A stretch of DNA of 64,000 nt. Source: Polynucleobacter antarcticus. Lineage in GTDB: Bacteria; Pseudomonadota; Gammaproteobacteria; Burkholderiales; Burkholderiaceae. The DNA is taken from the NCBI RefSeq assembly GCF_013307245.1, contig NZ_CP028941.1:930001-994000 (forward strand), read 5' to 3'. A program made the position numbers and the translations under genes. Below are positions 9,782 through 17,143 of this stretch, piece after piece; positions within the stretch are counted from its first letter, which is position 1, and each line of letters opens with the position of its first letter. Under the pieces are notes generated by a model that made no database searches, was not told the DNA's origin, and saw nothing but the letters and a program-made list of their open reading frames with translations.

Positions 9782-9852
9782 AGAGTGGGGCACATACCAA
9801 ACTCTTTAACTATAGATTTACCACCTCAATACATTCGGTATTGACCCACTCT
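9782..9852. terminator. Stem structure between convergent ppc and H1-like gene
   Basis: AGAGTGGG (9782-9789) directly after the ppc stop pairs perfectly with CCCACTCT (9845-9852). Inside, ATACC and GGTAT form a second stem. Its place between two converging genes suggests a shared terminator or transcript-end stabiliser, although no T run follows. Confidence 0.45.
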
Positions 9853-9877
9853 AAAATCGCGCCAGAAAGTAATTGAC

Positions 9878-10171
9878 TTAAACTTTTAGATCAGTGACTA
9901 CAGCCGCTTTTTTGGCAACAGATTTTTTCGCTGGAGCTTTTTTAGCAACCACCTTCTTCGCTGGCGCTTTCTTAGCAGTTACCTTTTTCGCTACGACTTT
10001 CTTAGCAGTTACCTTCTTCGCTGGAGCCTTCTTAGCAGCTACTTTCTTAACGGGTGTTTTTTGCTCTAATTTATCTAGTGCCTTACCCAGTTTAATGATC
10101 AGTTTTTCTCTATCTGACTCTAATTTCTCTAGCTTTTTTAATAATTGCTTTACTAATTTCTTTTGACTCAT
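9878..10171 (-). CDS. Histone H1-like lysine/alanine-rich DNA-binding protein
   Basis: Residues 1-40 form a charged helical or coiled-coil segment (LVKQLLKKLEKLESDREKL). Residues 42-90 are short repeats of the type AAKKAPAKKV and TAKKVVAKKV, the eukaryotic-H1-like tail seen in BpH1/AlgP-type proteins of betaproteobacteria. Such proteins bind DNA without strong sequence preference and affect nucleoid structure. The repeat tail is prone to length change by recombination, so copy number may differ between strains. It is monocistronic with ATATCC-rich sequence and a GGATAT ribosome-site-like stretch just upstream. Confidence 0.85.
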   Translation of the reverse strand: MSQKKLVKQLLKKLEKLESDREKLIIKLGKALDKLEQKTPVKKVAAKKAPAKKVTAKKVVAKKVTAKKAPAKKVVAKKAPAKKSVAKKAAVVTDLKV

Positions 10172-10336
10172 TTTTATATCCTTTAATTTGATTGATTAAG
10201 AAGATCGTAGTAGTCGAATTTCTATCTCTTATGAATCCTACTTATAAACAGCGCTGATTTCAAGCGATTGTGACAGTCAAAATAGGTTTTTAGTGTTGTT
10301 TGGTAGGCAATAAGCATAAGTATTGATTTGGTATAC

Positions 10337-10358
10337 ATTTCTATATCATTGGAATGAT
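10337..10358. promoter_or_regulatory. ArsR-type operator with -10 upstream of arsH
   Basis: ATTTC (10337-10341), ten bases, then GAATG (10352-10356). The layout and core match the dyad in front of arsR. TATCAT (10344-10349) inside it can serve as -10, with TTGATT (10323-10328) fifteen bases upstream as -35. The predicted leader to arsH is about 65 bases. Confidence 0.55.
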
Positions 10359-10420
10359 CAAATATAGTAATTATCAACAGATATTTACTTCGTTAAAAAA
10401 TGCAATGTTAATGAGAATAT

Positions 10421-11143
10421 ATGCCCCCTAAAGATCCTCAAAGATTTCCAGCGCTTCTAGAAGAGTTGTTTCAGGTTCCATCAATTCAGAAATTAGTTGT
10501 TCAGCCAAGTAATACGCCGCCAAAATTTTTAATCTTGTACGGCTCCTTACGCGAGCGTTCCTACAGCAAATTACTGGCTTTAGAGGCGGCAAGATTGCTT
10601 ATGGCTATGGGTGGTGAAGTGAAGATCTTTGATCCAACAGGGCTCCCACTAGTAGACGGTGCTCCTGACACACATCCTAAAGTGATGGAATTGCGAGAAT
10701 TAAGCAGGTGGTCAGAGGGTATGGTTTGGAGTTCCCCAGAGAGGCATGGAGCAATGACGGGGCTGTTGAAAACCCAAGTGGATTGGATTCCATTATCTGA
10801 TGGGGCTGTTAGGCCAACCCAAGGGAAAACTCTAGCATTGATGGAGGTCAGCGGTGGATCGCAGTCATTTAATGCAGTAAATCAAATGCGCATTTTAGGC
10901 AGATGGATGCGGATGATTACGATCCCTAACCAATGCTCCGTTGCTAAAGCGTTTACTGAATTTGAGGAAGACGGCCGCATGAAGCCTTCAGCTTTTTATG
11001 ACAGGCTAGTAGATGTCATGGAAGAGCTTTATAAATTCACGTTATTGACTCGTGGGGCAAGCGATTATCTAACCGATCGCTATAGCGAAAGAAAAGAGTC
11101 GGCCGAAGAGCTATCAAAACGAGTAAATAAGCGGTCAATATAG
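10421..11143 (+). CDS. arsH: ArsH, NADPH-dependent FMN reductase / organoarsenical oxidase
   Basis: The flavodoxin-like fold carries the FMN phosphate loop in [15 protein letters not shown] and the conserved [20 protein letters not shown] and [24 protein letters not shown] of ArsH. The family oxidises trivalent methyl- and aromatic arsenicals and reduces flavins or metals with NADPH. Length (240) is normal. It lies 74 bases upstream of arsR in the same direction and has its own operator-like dyad, so the locus probably makes two arsenic-induced transcripts or one plus readthrough. Confidence 0.94.
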   Translation: MPPKDPQRFPALLEELFQVPSIQKLVVQPSNTPPKFLILYGSLRERSYSKLLALEAARLLMAMGGEVKIFDPTGLPLVDGAPDTHPKVMELRELSRWSEGMVWSSPERHGAMTGLLKTQVDWIPLSDGAVRPTQGKTLALMEVSGGSQSFNAVNQMRILGRWMRMITIPNQCSVAKAFTEFEEDGRMKPSAFYDRLVDVMEELYKFTLLTRGASDYLTDRYSERKESAEELSKRVNKRSI

Positions 11144-11195
11144 TTTGATTTCTTAAATGACTGCTAAGTTATGTCACTTGTCACATCGTTGTCAT

Positions 11196-11219
11196 ATATT
11201 TCCATATAATTAGAAATAT
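11196..11219. promoter_or_regulatory. ArsR operator overlapping the arsR -10 and start codon
   Basis: A perfect dyad ATATTTC (11196-11202), ten bases, GAAATAT (11213-11219). The centre contains a consensus -10, TATAAT (11205-11210). Seven bases after it comes the arsR ATG (11218), so the start of transcription would fall on or beside the start codon. No good ribosome site precedes the ATG. Confidence 0.6.
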
Positions 11220-11547
11220 GAAGAATACTGATGCCATATCCGCCTTTCTTGCTTTAGGGCAAGAGTCTCGTCTCAATGTATTTCGCTTAATAGTCCAGCG
11301 CGGAGGTGAGGGATTGACCCCTAGCCAAATTATTGAGAAGCTGGGCATTCCTAATGCTACCTTGAGCTTTCATTTAAAAGAGTTGGTTCAGGCTAATTTA
11401 CTCATCGTTGAGCGCCAAAGTCGCAATCTGATCTATCGACCCAATGCAGACTTAGTTCAGAGGCTTAGTGGTTTTCTTCTAGAAAACTGCTGCGGCGGTA
11501 AACCTTGTATCCCCTCAAAATCAATCATGAAAGCCAAAGTCAAATGA
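11218..11547 (+). CDS. arsR: ArsR family arsenic-responsive repressor
   Basis: A 109-residue winged helix protein with LGQESRLNVFRLI and the recognition region PNATLSFHLKEL. The usual As(III) site in the DNA-binding helix (CxCxxC type) is absent. Instead cysteines C91, C92 and C97 lie at the C-terminus, like the C-terminal trio described in the Acidithiobacillus ferrooxidans ArsR. The ATG at 11218 gives the normal family N-terminus and is probably leaderless. The stop overlaps the arsC start (ATGA), so arsR and arsC are translationally coupled. Confidence 0.93.
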   Translation: MKNTDAISAFLALGQESRLNVFRLIVQRGGEGLTPSQIIEKLGIPNATLSFHLKELVQANLLIVERQSRNLIYRPNADLVQRLSGFLLENCCGGKPCIPSKSIMKAKVK

Positions 11548-12023
11548 AGACATACAACATCCTCTTTTTATGTACTCATAACTCGGCTCGCTCTGTGATT
11601 GGCGAGGCACTAGCCTCTACCCATGCTAGTGGAAAGCTTATTGGATTTTCAGCGGGATCTACACCAGGAACTTCAGTAAATCCCTTTGCTGCTGAAATAG
11701 CAAAAGAGTTAGGTCACGACACATCTAAATTGCGCAGTAAAAATTGGGATGAATTTAGCTTGCCAGATGCTCCGCAGATGGATTTTATTATTACGGTTTG
11801 TGATGATGCCGCTGGCGAGCAGTGCCCATTTTGGCCGGGTAAGCCAGCTACTGCGCATTGGGGTTTTCCTGATCCATCAAAAGTTCAGGGTAGCGATCTT
11901 GAAAAGAAAGCCGCTTTTATTCAGGTGATGAACGGCTTAAAAAGACGTATTGATCTTTTAGCCTCTATGCCACTAGAGAGATTAGATTCTATAAGTTTGA
12001 AAGAAATTCACTCTAAAGCATGA
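11544..12023 (+). CDS. arsC: Arsenate reductase, low-molecular-weight phosphatase type
   Basis: The P-loop CTHNSARS carries the nucleophile C10, and C86 (ITVCDDA) and C94 (EQCPFWPG) complete the three-cysteine relay of the thioredoxin- or glutaredoxin-coupled enzymes. HWGFPDPS is a typical substrate-loop motif. It reduces arsenate to arsenite for export. I chose the ATG at 11544, which overlaps the arsR stop. An ATG upstream at 11505 lies inside arsR and would add residues foreign to the family. The 3' end overlaps the aqpS start by four bases. Confidence 0.95.
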   Translation: MKTYNILFLCTHNSARSVIGEALASTHASGKLIGFSAGSTPGTSVNPFAAEIAKELGHDTSKLRSKNWDEFSLPDAPQMDFIITVCDDAAGEQCPFWPGKPATAHWGFPDPSKVQGSDLEKKAAFIQVMNGLKRRIDLLASMPLERLDSISLKEIHSKA

Positions 12024-12685
12024 AAAATTACATTGCTGAATTTATCGGCACTGCCTTATTACTAGCTATTGTTGCTGGGTCAGGTCTGATGGGTGAGACA
12101 TTAGGCGCTGGTAATTCCGCTGTAGCCTTGCTGGGTAATAGTATTGCTACTGGTGCTGGTTTGTATGTACTGATTACATTACTAGGGCCCATATCCGGAG
12201 CACACTTTAATCCTGTAGTTTCAGTGATGTTTTGGCGTTTAGGCCACCTCAATGCAGGGCAAATGTTGGGCTACTGGGTGGCGCAATGTTCAGGCGCCAT
12301 TACAGGTATTTGGATGACCCACCTGATGTTCAGCTTACCCATCATTCAGGAGTCTACAAAGACCAGAACGGGTATGGGTATTTGGGCCAGCGAGTTGATA
12401 TCTACTTTAGTGCTCTTGGTGGTTATTCGTTTAGGAGATAAAGAGGCTAAAGACCGAGTGCCCATGCTGGTAGCGCTGACCGTTACCGCAGGATATTGGT
12501 TTACCTCATCCACCTTTTTTGCTAATCCTGCTGTTGCCATTGCTAGAAGCCTGACCAATACCTTTGTGGGGATTGCTCCTGCCGATGTCAGTGGCTTTGT
12601 AATCGCTGAAATAGTCGCTGTTGCTATCTTTGCAACTTTGTTTTGTAAAAAGCATGGGCAAATAAAGCCAAATCACGGTGTTTAA
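12020..12685 (+). CDS. aqpS: MIP family aquaglyceroporin of the arsenic-linked AqpS type
   Basis: A six-helix membrane channel with the two half-helix motifs NPV (N64, AHFNPVVS) and NPA (N169, FANPAVAIARS). In Sinorhizobium meliloti AqpS replaces ArsB in an arsR-aqpS-arsC-arsH operon and lets arsenite flow out down its gradient once ArsC has made it. The same four gene types are present here and no ArsB or Acr3 pump is in the window. It starts four bases inside arsC (ATGA). Confidence 0.9.
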   Translation: MKNYIAEFIGTALLLAIVAGSGLMGETLGAGNSAVALLGNSIATGAGLYVLITLLGPISGAHFNPVVSVMFWRLGHLNAGQMLGYWVAQCSGAITGIWMTHLMFSLPIIQESTKTRTGMGIWASELISTLVLLVVIRLGDKEAKDRVPMLVALTVTAGYWFTSSTFFANPAVAIARSLTNTFVGIAPADVSGFVIAEIVAVAIFATLFCKKHGQIKPNHGV

Positions 12686-12731
12686 GCTCTTAAATACCTA
12701 TCCTGCATACTTGGCTAAAGAGTGTTAGGAT

Positions 12732-13091
12732 TTGAATATGTTCAAGAGACTATTGCTTCTTTCTCTCATCGTGCTGACTCCCGTGCAATCTTGGGCAGTA
12801 CTCGATATGCGTGGAAAGCAAAGCAATACGGTTATTGAGAGGGTAGAGGTCGCACCTCAATTAGTAGTGCACCCTTGCCATCAGGATGTGCAAAATGGAT
12901 CAGAGGTCACATCCTCAGTTCAAACAGACTCTGCAGGCTGTAATTCTTGTACCTTGTGTATGGCCTTTGGTTTGTTGCCTACTTCTAACCCAGCACTCGT
13001 GGCCGATGTCTTTACTCAACGCTTTTATGCCCCACATAAAACCATTCTCAGTGCAGATATTGCTGCGCTAATCAAGCCACCCATTCTTTAA
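12732..13091 (+). CDS. Small exported Cys/His-rich protein, unknown function
   Basis: A signal peptide spans about residues 1-22 (LLLLSLIVLTPVQSWA). The mature part has a histidine/cysteine cluster HPCH (47-50) and a C-x2-C-x2-C cluster, CNSCTLC (70-76), which could bind metal or form disulfides. It resembles the DUF2946-like small proteins found near copper genes, but I cannot assign a family with confidence. It heads a run of metal-handling genes. A terminator-like hairpin separates it from the next gene. Confidence 0.6.
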   Translation: MNMFKRLLLLSLIVLTPVQSWAVLDMRGKQSNTVIERVEVAPQLVVHPCHQDVQNGSEVTSSVQTDSAGCNSCTLCMAFGLLPTSNPALVADVFTQRFYAPHKTILSADIAALIKPPIL

Positions 13092-13110
13092 GCTCCATAG
13101 CATTAGTCCG

Positions 13111-13138
13111 CCCAAATTTTTTGGGTTTGATTTTTTTT
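13111..13138 (+). terminator. Hairpin with T tract between the Cys/His-rich gene and the CusF-like gene
   Basis: CCCAAA (13111-13116), TTT, TTTGGG (13120-13125), followed by TTTGA and eight Ts. The stem is weak, so it may terminate only part of the transcripts. The downstream gene's ribosome site (GGAG) abuts the T tract. Confidence 0.5.
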
Positions 13139-13148
13139 GGAGTCTTAA

Positions 13149-13430
13149 ATGAAACTATTACTTTCTGTATTTTTAAGTTTTCTTGCTTTACAAGCATTTG
13201 CTAACCCTGAGTGGGTGAATGGTGAGATTGTTCGGATAGATCCCTCGCGTAACCGCATGATAGTCAAGCACGAGTACATCCCTAGTATCAGGATGGCAGC
13301 AATGACTATGCCCTTTGGAGTAGGCCAGGGAATTGCCTTGGATCAATATCGACCAGGTGATAAGGTGCGATTTCAGATCAAGGTTGTAGATGGCACTTTA
13401 GATATCACCATCATTGAAAAGCTGAAATGA
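13149..13430 (+). CDS. CusF-like periplasmic copper/silver-binding protein
   Basis: After a signal peptide (1-18, ending QAFA) the mature protein is a single CusF small barrel. H41, M52 and M54 match the three Cu(I)/Ag(I) ligands of E. coli CusF (H36, M47, M49). The CusF tryptophan W44 aligns with M49 here. It probably chaperones Cu(I) or Ag(I) in the periplasm, though no CusCBA pump is in the window. The stop overlaps the start of the next gene by four bases (ATGA). Confidence 0.82.
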   Translation: MKLLLSVFLSFLALQAFANPEWVNGEIVRIDPSRNRMIVKHEYIPSIRMAAMTMPFGVGQGIALDQYRPGDKVRFQIKVVDGTLDITIIEKLK

Positions 13431-14077
13431 AGTCCAAGTTCATTTCTGGGGGTATGGTCTTGCTGTTAAGTGCATTACCGGTAGTTGTGAGTGCTGCGCC
13501 TATGGGTTACAAAAATAGCTGGATGGTGATGGGGGATTTCAGTAAGACCTATCAAGAGATGGCTATTAATTACGCCAGCACTGCAAATGATGCTTTCGGG
13601 GTTTCAGTCAGCGCTATGCAAACAGATAATTCAGCTTCTAAACAGCAAAATATAGAAGCCGTCTATACCCGCAAGCTAGCTCGCTGGAACTTACCCAGTG
13701 CCCAAGCCAATATTTGGTTCATCGGTGGATTGGGCTCTACAACTGGAAATACGTTTGAGGGCTCTAAGGCAATGGCATCACCCGGGCTTCAAGTAGATTA
13801 TGAAACAACCCGTTTTTATTCTATGGCATCTGCACGGGTATATGCAGCTCAGGGCGCTACCAGCAACATTACCACTGCAAGACTTGGCGCTTCATTTTAT
13901 GAGGTCAATTACGATGAGCCGCAACCCTGGCTTGTGATTGAGGCTAGACGTATGACATTTGTCTCCAATCAATATGAATTTACACCTATGTTGAGGGTAA
14001 TTCACAACCGTTATTTTGTTGAGGCAGGAGCCAATCTTAACGGCCAGCTTCGTTTTAACTTGATGTACAACTACTAA
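13427..14077 (+). CDS. Exported protein, probable outer-membrane beta-barrel, in metal cluster
   Basis: A signal peptide (about 1-23, LLLSALPVVVSA) is followed by alternating polar and aromatic strands, with repeated patterns such as NIWFIGGLGST, RFYSMASARVYAA and RFNLMYNY. The chain ends in an aromatic residue (Tyr), as outer-membrane barrels do. There are no cysteines that would suggest metal ligands. It is translationally coupled to the CusF-like gene, suggesting a linked role in metal response or export. I do not recognise a named family. Confidence 0.6.
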   Translation: MKSKFISGGMVLLLSALPVVVSAAPMGYKNSWMVMGDFSKTYQEMAINYASTANDAFGVSVSAMQTDNSASKQQNIEAVYTRKLARWNLPSAQANIWFIGGLGSTTGNTFEGSKAMASPGLQVDYETTRFYSMASARVYAAQGATSNITTARLGASFYEVNYDEPQPWLVIEARRMTFVSNQYEFTPMLRVIHNRYFVEAGANLNGQLRFNLMYNY

Positions 14078-14087
14078 AGGAATCCAT

Positions 14088-14414
14088 ATGAAAAGTATCT
14101 ATTTAATTATTTCCCTAAGCCTTTTGGGCTTTAGTCATAATGCTTTGGCGAGCATGAAAGTCACCGTGAATGGCATGGTGTGCTCTTTCTGTGCCCAAGG
14201 GATTGAAAAAAGTGTTCTGAAAATGGACGATACCAAAGCAATCTTTGTTGACCTTAAAAATAAGGTGGTGATCATCGAAGCAAAAGAAGGAAAGACGCTC
14301 AATGAAAAACTCATTAGCCAAGAAATTAAAGATTCTGGCTATGACGTAGTCAAAATTGAAACCATACCGCAGACGGTAGCGGAATTCAAAGCGCAAATGA
14401 AAGACAAGCCATGA
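14088..14414 (+). CDS. Periplasmic heavy-metal-associated (HMA, MerP-like) protein
   Basis: A signal peptide (about 1-22, SLLGFSHNALAS) is followed by one HMA domain with the metal motif GMVCSFCAQ (C32, C35) and the usual ferredoxin-like beta-alpha-beta pattern to about residue 95. A short charged tail follows. It would bind Hg(II), Cu(I) or a similar soft metal and hand it to the MerT-like membrane protein, whose gene overlaps by four bases. Ribosome site AAAGGAA precedes the ATG. Confidence 0.87.
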   Translation: MKSIYLIISLSLLGFSHNALASMKVTVNGMVCSFCAQGIEKSVLKMDDTKAIFVDLKNKVVIIEAKEGKTLNEKLISQEIKDSGYDVVKIETIPQTVAEFKAQMKDKP

Positions 14415-14800
14415 GTCAATCTGGTTTGGTAGAAACCAAAACGGGCTATGTGAGTTCTCTATTAAGCTTATTTGCTAGTTCTAGTACCTTAGTCTGTTGT
14501 GCTATTCCTGCACTCTTGGTCAGTTTAGGTGCGGGTGCAGCGCTGGCGTCTTTAGTGTCGGTATTTCCACAAATTGTCTGGATCAGTGAGCATAAGGAAA
14601 TCATCTTTTTAATCAGTGCGCTCTTGATGTTGGTTGGTGGGGTGATGCAGTGGCGTAATCGTTATGCGCCATGCCCTATAGACCCTGATTTACGACGTAC
14701 CTGCCTTAAAACACGCCGAATATCGATGCTTATTTACTTATTCAGTCTCGTTTTGATGATACTTGGGGGCTGGTTTGCCTTTATTCAGCCCTTGCTTTAG
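14411..14800 (+). CDS. MerT-like small inner-membrane metal transport protein
   Basis: About three membrane segments (near 23-50, 63-80 and 103-127). The first carries the vicinal pair CC (C29, C30) in STLVCCAIPALL, as in MerT, and a cytoplasmic loop holds C88 and C98. With the HMA protein it forms a MerP/MerT-like pair that would bring a soft metal across the membrane. No mercuric reductase (merA) or merR is nearby, so mercury resistance in the usual form is not supported. Copper is an alternative substrate. Confidence 0.72.
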   Translation: MSQSGLVETKTGYVSSLLSLFASSSTLVCCAIPALLVSLGAGAALASLVSVFPQIVWISEHKEIIFLISALLMLVGGVMQWRNRYAPCPIDPDLRRTCLKTRRISMLIYLFSLVLMILGGWFAFIQPLL

Positions 14801-14860
14801 AAGTTTTTGAGTAGTGTTGCAAGTAGTCTGGATAGCTTTTTTACTGCCATAATCTGAATC

Positions 14861-15346
14861 ATGTTTAAAAGCTATCTCCTTCGAATTATTATCTTTGGAT
14901 TTTTATTCGTTTGCAGACCTGCCTATGCCTTAGAGCTTGGACAGGTGATTGAGCTTGGTCAAATGCAAACCTTAAATGGTGGCACCTTTTCCATACCAGC
15001 AAACAACAATAAACACACTTTGATTCAGGTATGGGCTTCATGGTGCCCCTTTTGCCGACGCCAGAACGGATACTTGGAGGAATTTGTAAAGCGAATTCCA
15101 AAAAATTCAATGAATATCATTACGGTATCGATTGATAAAAATGCTCAGATTGCTAAAAATTACATGACGACACATGGATATGTATTTGAAGCAGCGATGA
15201 TGTCCCCAGAGTTGAAGCGATCGATTGGTAAGGTGCGCGGGGTCCCTATATTGATTATTCTGGATAAAAATAATAAGGTAGTCTATCAAGAGATTGGTGA
15301 AATCTTTGAGGAAGATTTTGTATCGCTAGAACGGTTCGCTAAATAA
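14861..15346 (+). CDS. TlpA/ResA-like periplasmic thiol-disulfide protein
   Basis: An N-terminal signal or anchor segment (1-23, IIIFGFLFVCRPAYA) precedes a thioredoxin fold with the active site WCPFC (C62, C65) and the cis-proline in RGVPILIIL. Members reduce cysteines of exported proteins, for instance metal-binding proteins or cytochromes. Its place after the metal genes suggests it keeps their cysteine pairs reduced, which is inference. It is separated by 60 bases from the MerT-like gene, so it may have its own promoter. Confidence 0.85.
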   Translation: MFKSYLLRIIIFGFLFVCRPAYALELGQVIELGQMQTLNGGTFSIPANNNKHTLIQVWASWCPFCRRQNGYLEEFVKRIPKNSMNIITVSIDKNAQIAKNYMTTHGYVFEAAMMSPELKRSIGKVRGVPILIILDKNNKVVYQEIGEIFEEDFVSLERFAK

Positions 15347-15352
15347 TAACGA

Positions 15353-16108
15353 TTAGTTTGATAAGATCACAGCAGAAGTGACAGCCATGCTAGCTCCAAT
15401 AACTCCAAGTAAACCGCAAACTATGGATTTAATAGTGGAAGGAGTTAAAGGTGGGGGCCGTGATGCTGAAAATGCTGTAACGGCATAAACAACTGGTATT
15501 GCCTCGATGGTAAGTAAAAGCGCATTCATAGAAAATTGGTTTGCTGCTATCGAGACTAGCAATCTAAATAATGTAATGACTCCGAAGAAAAAAATTAGAC
15601 TTTCTAGAATTCTGGAGGCAGTCCAAGGCTGTCTGTACATTAGGTATACAAATGGAGGGCCTGGCGCAGAAAATAACCCCCCAAGCAATCCTGAAATTGA
15701 TCCAAATATAGCAAATATCCAAGGCGACGATTCCTTAGATAGCGATTTGGTTTTTTTCCATAAGAGGAGAGCGCAAATGCATATACTGATACCCAATAAG
15801 AGCCGTGCAATTTCATAAGTAGTTCCGACTAGCCATATGAGTAATCCCATTCCTGCTAACGTTGAAATTAGACTAGTTGCGAGAGACGGAAATAATGATT
15901 TTTCAAACTGTAGTGGCCATCTTTTGTATAGAAAGATTATTGAATTTAAAACTAGTATTACTGAAATGATATTGACTGTATCAATTAGTGGTACAAGATC
16001 AATTAAGGTAATTAATCCAAGTAGAATAAAAGATAGTGCAAAACCTGTAAGAGTTTGTGCATAAACTGCAATAGCTACAAAACAAAGAAATAATACGTGC
16101 ACCAGCAT
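15353..16108 (-). CDS. TauE/SafE family membrane permease
   Basis: Seven or eight hydrophobic segments with two half-repeats and the family signatures TGFALSFILLGL near the N-terminus and GLLGGLFSAPGPPFVYLM in the middle. TauE/SafE proteins move sulfite, sulfoacetate or other organic anions. It is the last gene of a leftward run with a dehydrogenase, an enolase-superfamily enzyme and a Bug protein, with only one base between it and the dehydrogenase gene, so it probably carries the pathway's acid substrate or product. Confidence 0.85.
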   Translation of the reverse strand: MLVHVLFLCFVAIAVYAQTLTGFALSFILLGLITLIDLVPLIDTVNIISVILVLNSIIFLYKRWPLQFEKSLFPSLATSLISTLAGMGLLIWLVGTTYEIARLLLGISICICALLLWKKTKSLSKESSPWIFAIFGSISGLLGGLFSAPGPPFVYLMYRQPWTASRILESLIFFFGVITLFRLLVSIAANQFSMNALLLTIEAIPVVYAVTAFSASRPPPLTPSTIKSIVCGLLGVIGASMAVTSAVILSN

Positions 16109-16109
16109 T

Positions 16110-17039
16110 TTATTTAGTAGATAGCACTTGTAAAATTTTATCTATAACAGCCTTGTTAACGCGACTTTCGGATTGTTGGGTTATCCCGGCAATATGTGGC
16201 GTCAAAATTAAATTAGGTACGTTTGAGTATTTCGCTGATTTCTGTAGAGGCTCGTTTTCAAATACATCTATTGCTGCACCACCTAAATGGCCATTATGAA
16301 GCGCTTCTATCAATGCATCATCATCCACAATCCCTCCACGAGCCGCATTAATTAAGATCGCGCCTGACTTCATTTGCGCTATTGATTTTGTATCAATCAT
16401 ATTTTTGGACTCTGCGGTATAGGGCAGATGTAGAGATACAATGTCACTTTTAGTTATAAGCTCTTCTAGGGATACGTATTTGATGCCATCTAGTCTAGGT
16501 TGTTTTTCTTGCGATGTTGGATTGCTTACGGCAATAACTTGAAAACCTAACTTTATGGCTAAATCTGCTGTGGCTCTGCCGATAGACCCCAACCCAATTA
16601 TTCCCAAGGTACTGCCCAGTATTTCTTTGCCTTGATCAATTCTTGCCTTAGGCCATTTTCCACTACTGACTTCATCTGTCGCCAGGTATGCTTTGCGCAT
16701 TAGCATCATTGATGTTGTAATAACATATTCTGCAACGCTTCTTGCATTTGCGCCGATAGCGGGGATAACCTCAATTCCTCTGGCCCTGCAAGTTTTTACA
16801 TCAATATTGTCTAGACCGACACCAAGCCTTCCTACTGCCTTACAATTTTTCATGACATCAAGTAATTCCCCGCGTACTTGGGTTAATCGCCTAACAATAA
16901 TTGCATGTACATCTTGTGCAGCTTCAATGAGTTTTTCATGATGATTAACAAGCTCTGGGTTATAGATTACTTCGTGTTGCTCTGCACGAAGTCGATCTAA
17001 GGACTCGGACAGGATCCCTTCTGGGATAAGAATTTTCAT
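16110..17039 (-). CDS. D-2-hydroxyacid dehydrogenase (SerA-like), NAD-dependent
   Basis: The nucleotide-binding motif is GIIGLGSIGRATADLA, and the catalytic Arg, Glu and His are in NAARGG, ENEP and LTPHIAG. At 309 residues it has no C-terminal ACT or regulatory domain, so it is not a typical biosynthetic SerA. In this cluster it would oxidise a hydroxyacid or reduce a 2-keto acid made by the enolase-superfamily enzyme. The exact substrate cannot be told. Confidence 0.85.
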   Translation of the reverse strand: MKILIPEGILSESLDRLRAEQHEVIYNPELVNHHEKLIEAAQDVHAIIVRRLTQVRGELLDVMKNCKAVGRLGVGLDNIDVKTCRARGIEVIPAIGANARSVAEYVITTSMMLMRKAYLATDEVSSGKWPKARIDQGKEILGSTLGIIGLGSIGRATADLAIKLGFQVIAVSNPTSQEKQPRLDGIKYVSLEELITKSDIVSLHLPYTAESKNMIDTKSIAQMKSGAILINAARGGIVDDDALIEALHNGHLGGAAIDVFENEPLQKSAKYSNVPNLILTPHIAGITQQSESRVNKAVIDKILQVLSTK

Positions 17040-17143
17040 ATGGTTTGTGCCAATATAAATAGCGTAATCAACTGGCTTTGATGATTGCCCAATAAATGTT
17101 AACTTCAGTACGCTAGGATTTTTAGCTTATACCCTGGCGTTTG

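Noticed and set aside
9900..10060. CRISPR or tandem repeat array
   Set aside because: The periodicity comes from Lys/Ala codon repeats of the H1-like protein.
9894..10166. 90-codon frame on the plus strand opposite the H1-like gene
   Set aside because: Phe/Thr/Ala repeats that are simply the complement of the Lys/Ala repeats.
14411..14800. Classical mer operon
   Set aside because: MerP/MerT-like pair present but no merA or merR nearby; mercury detoxification is not supported.
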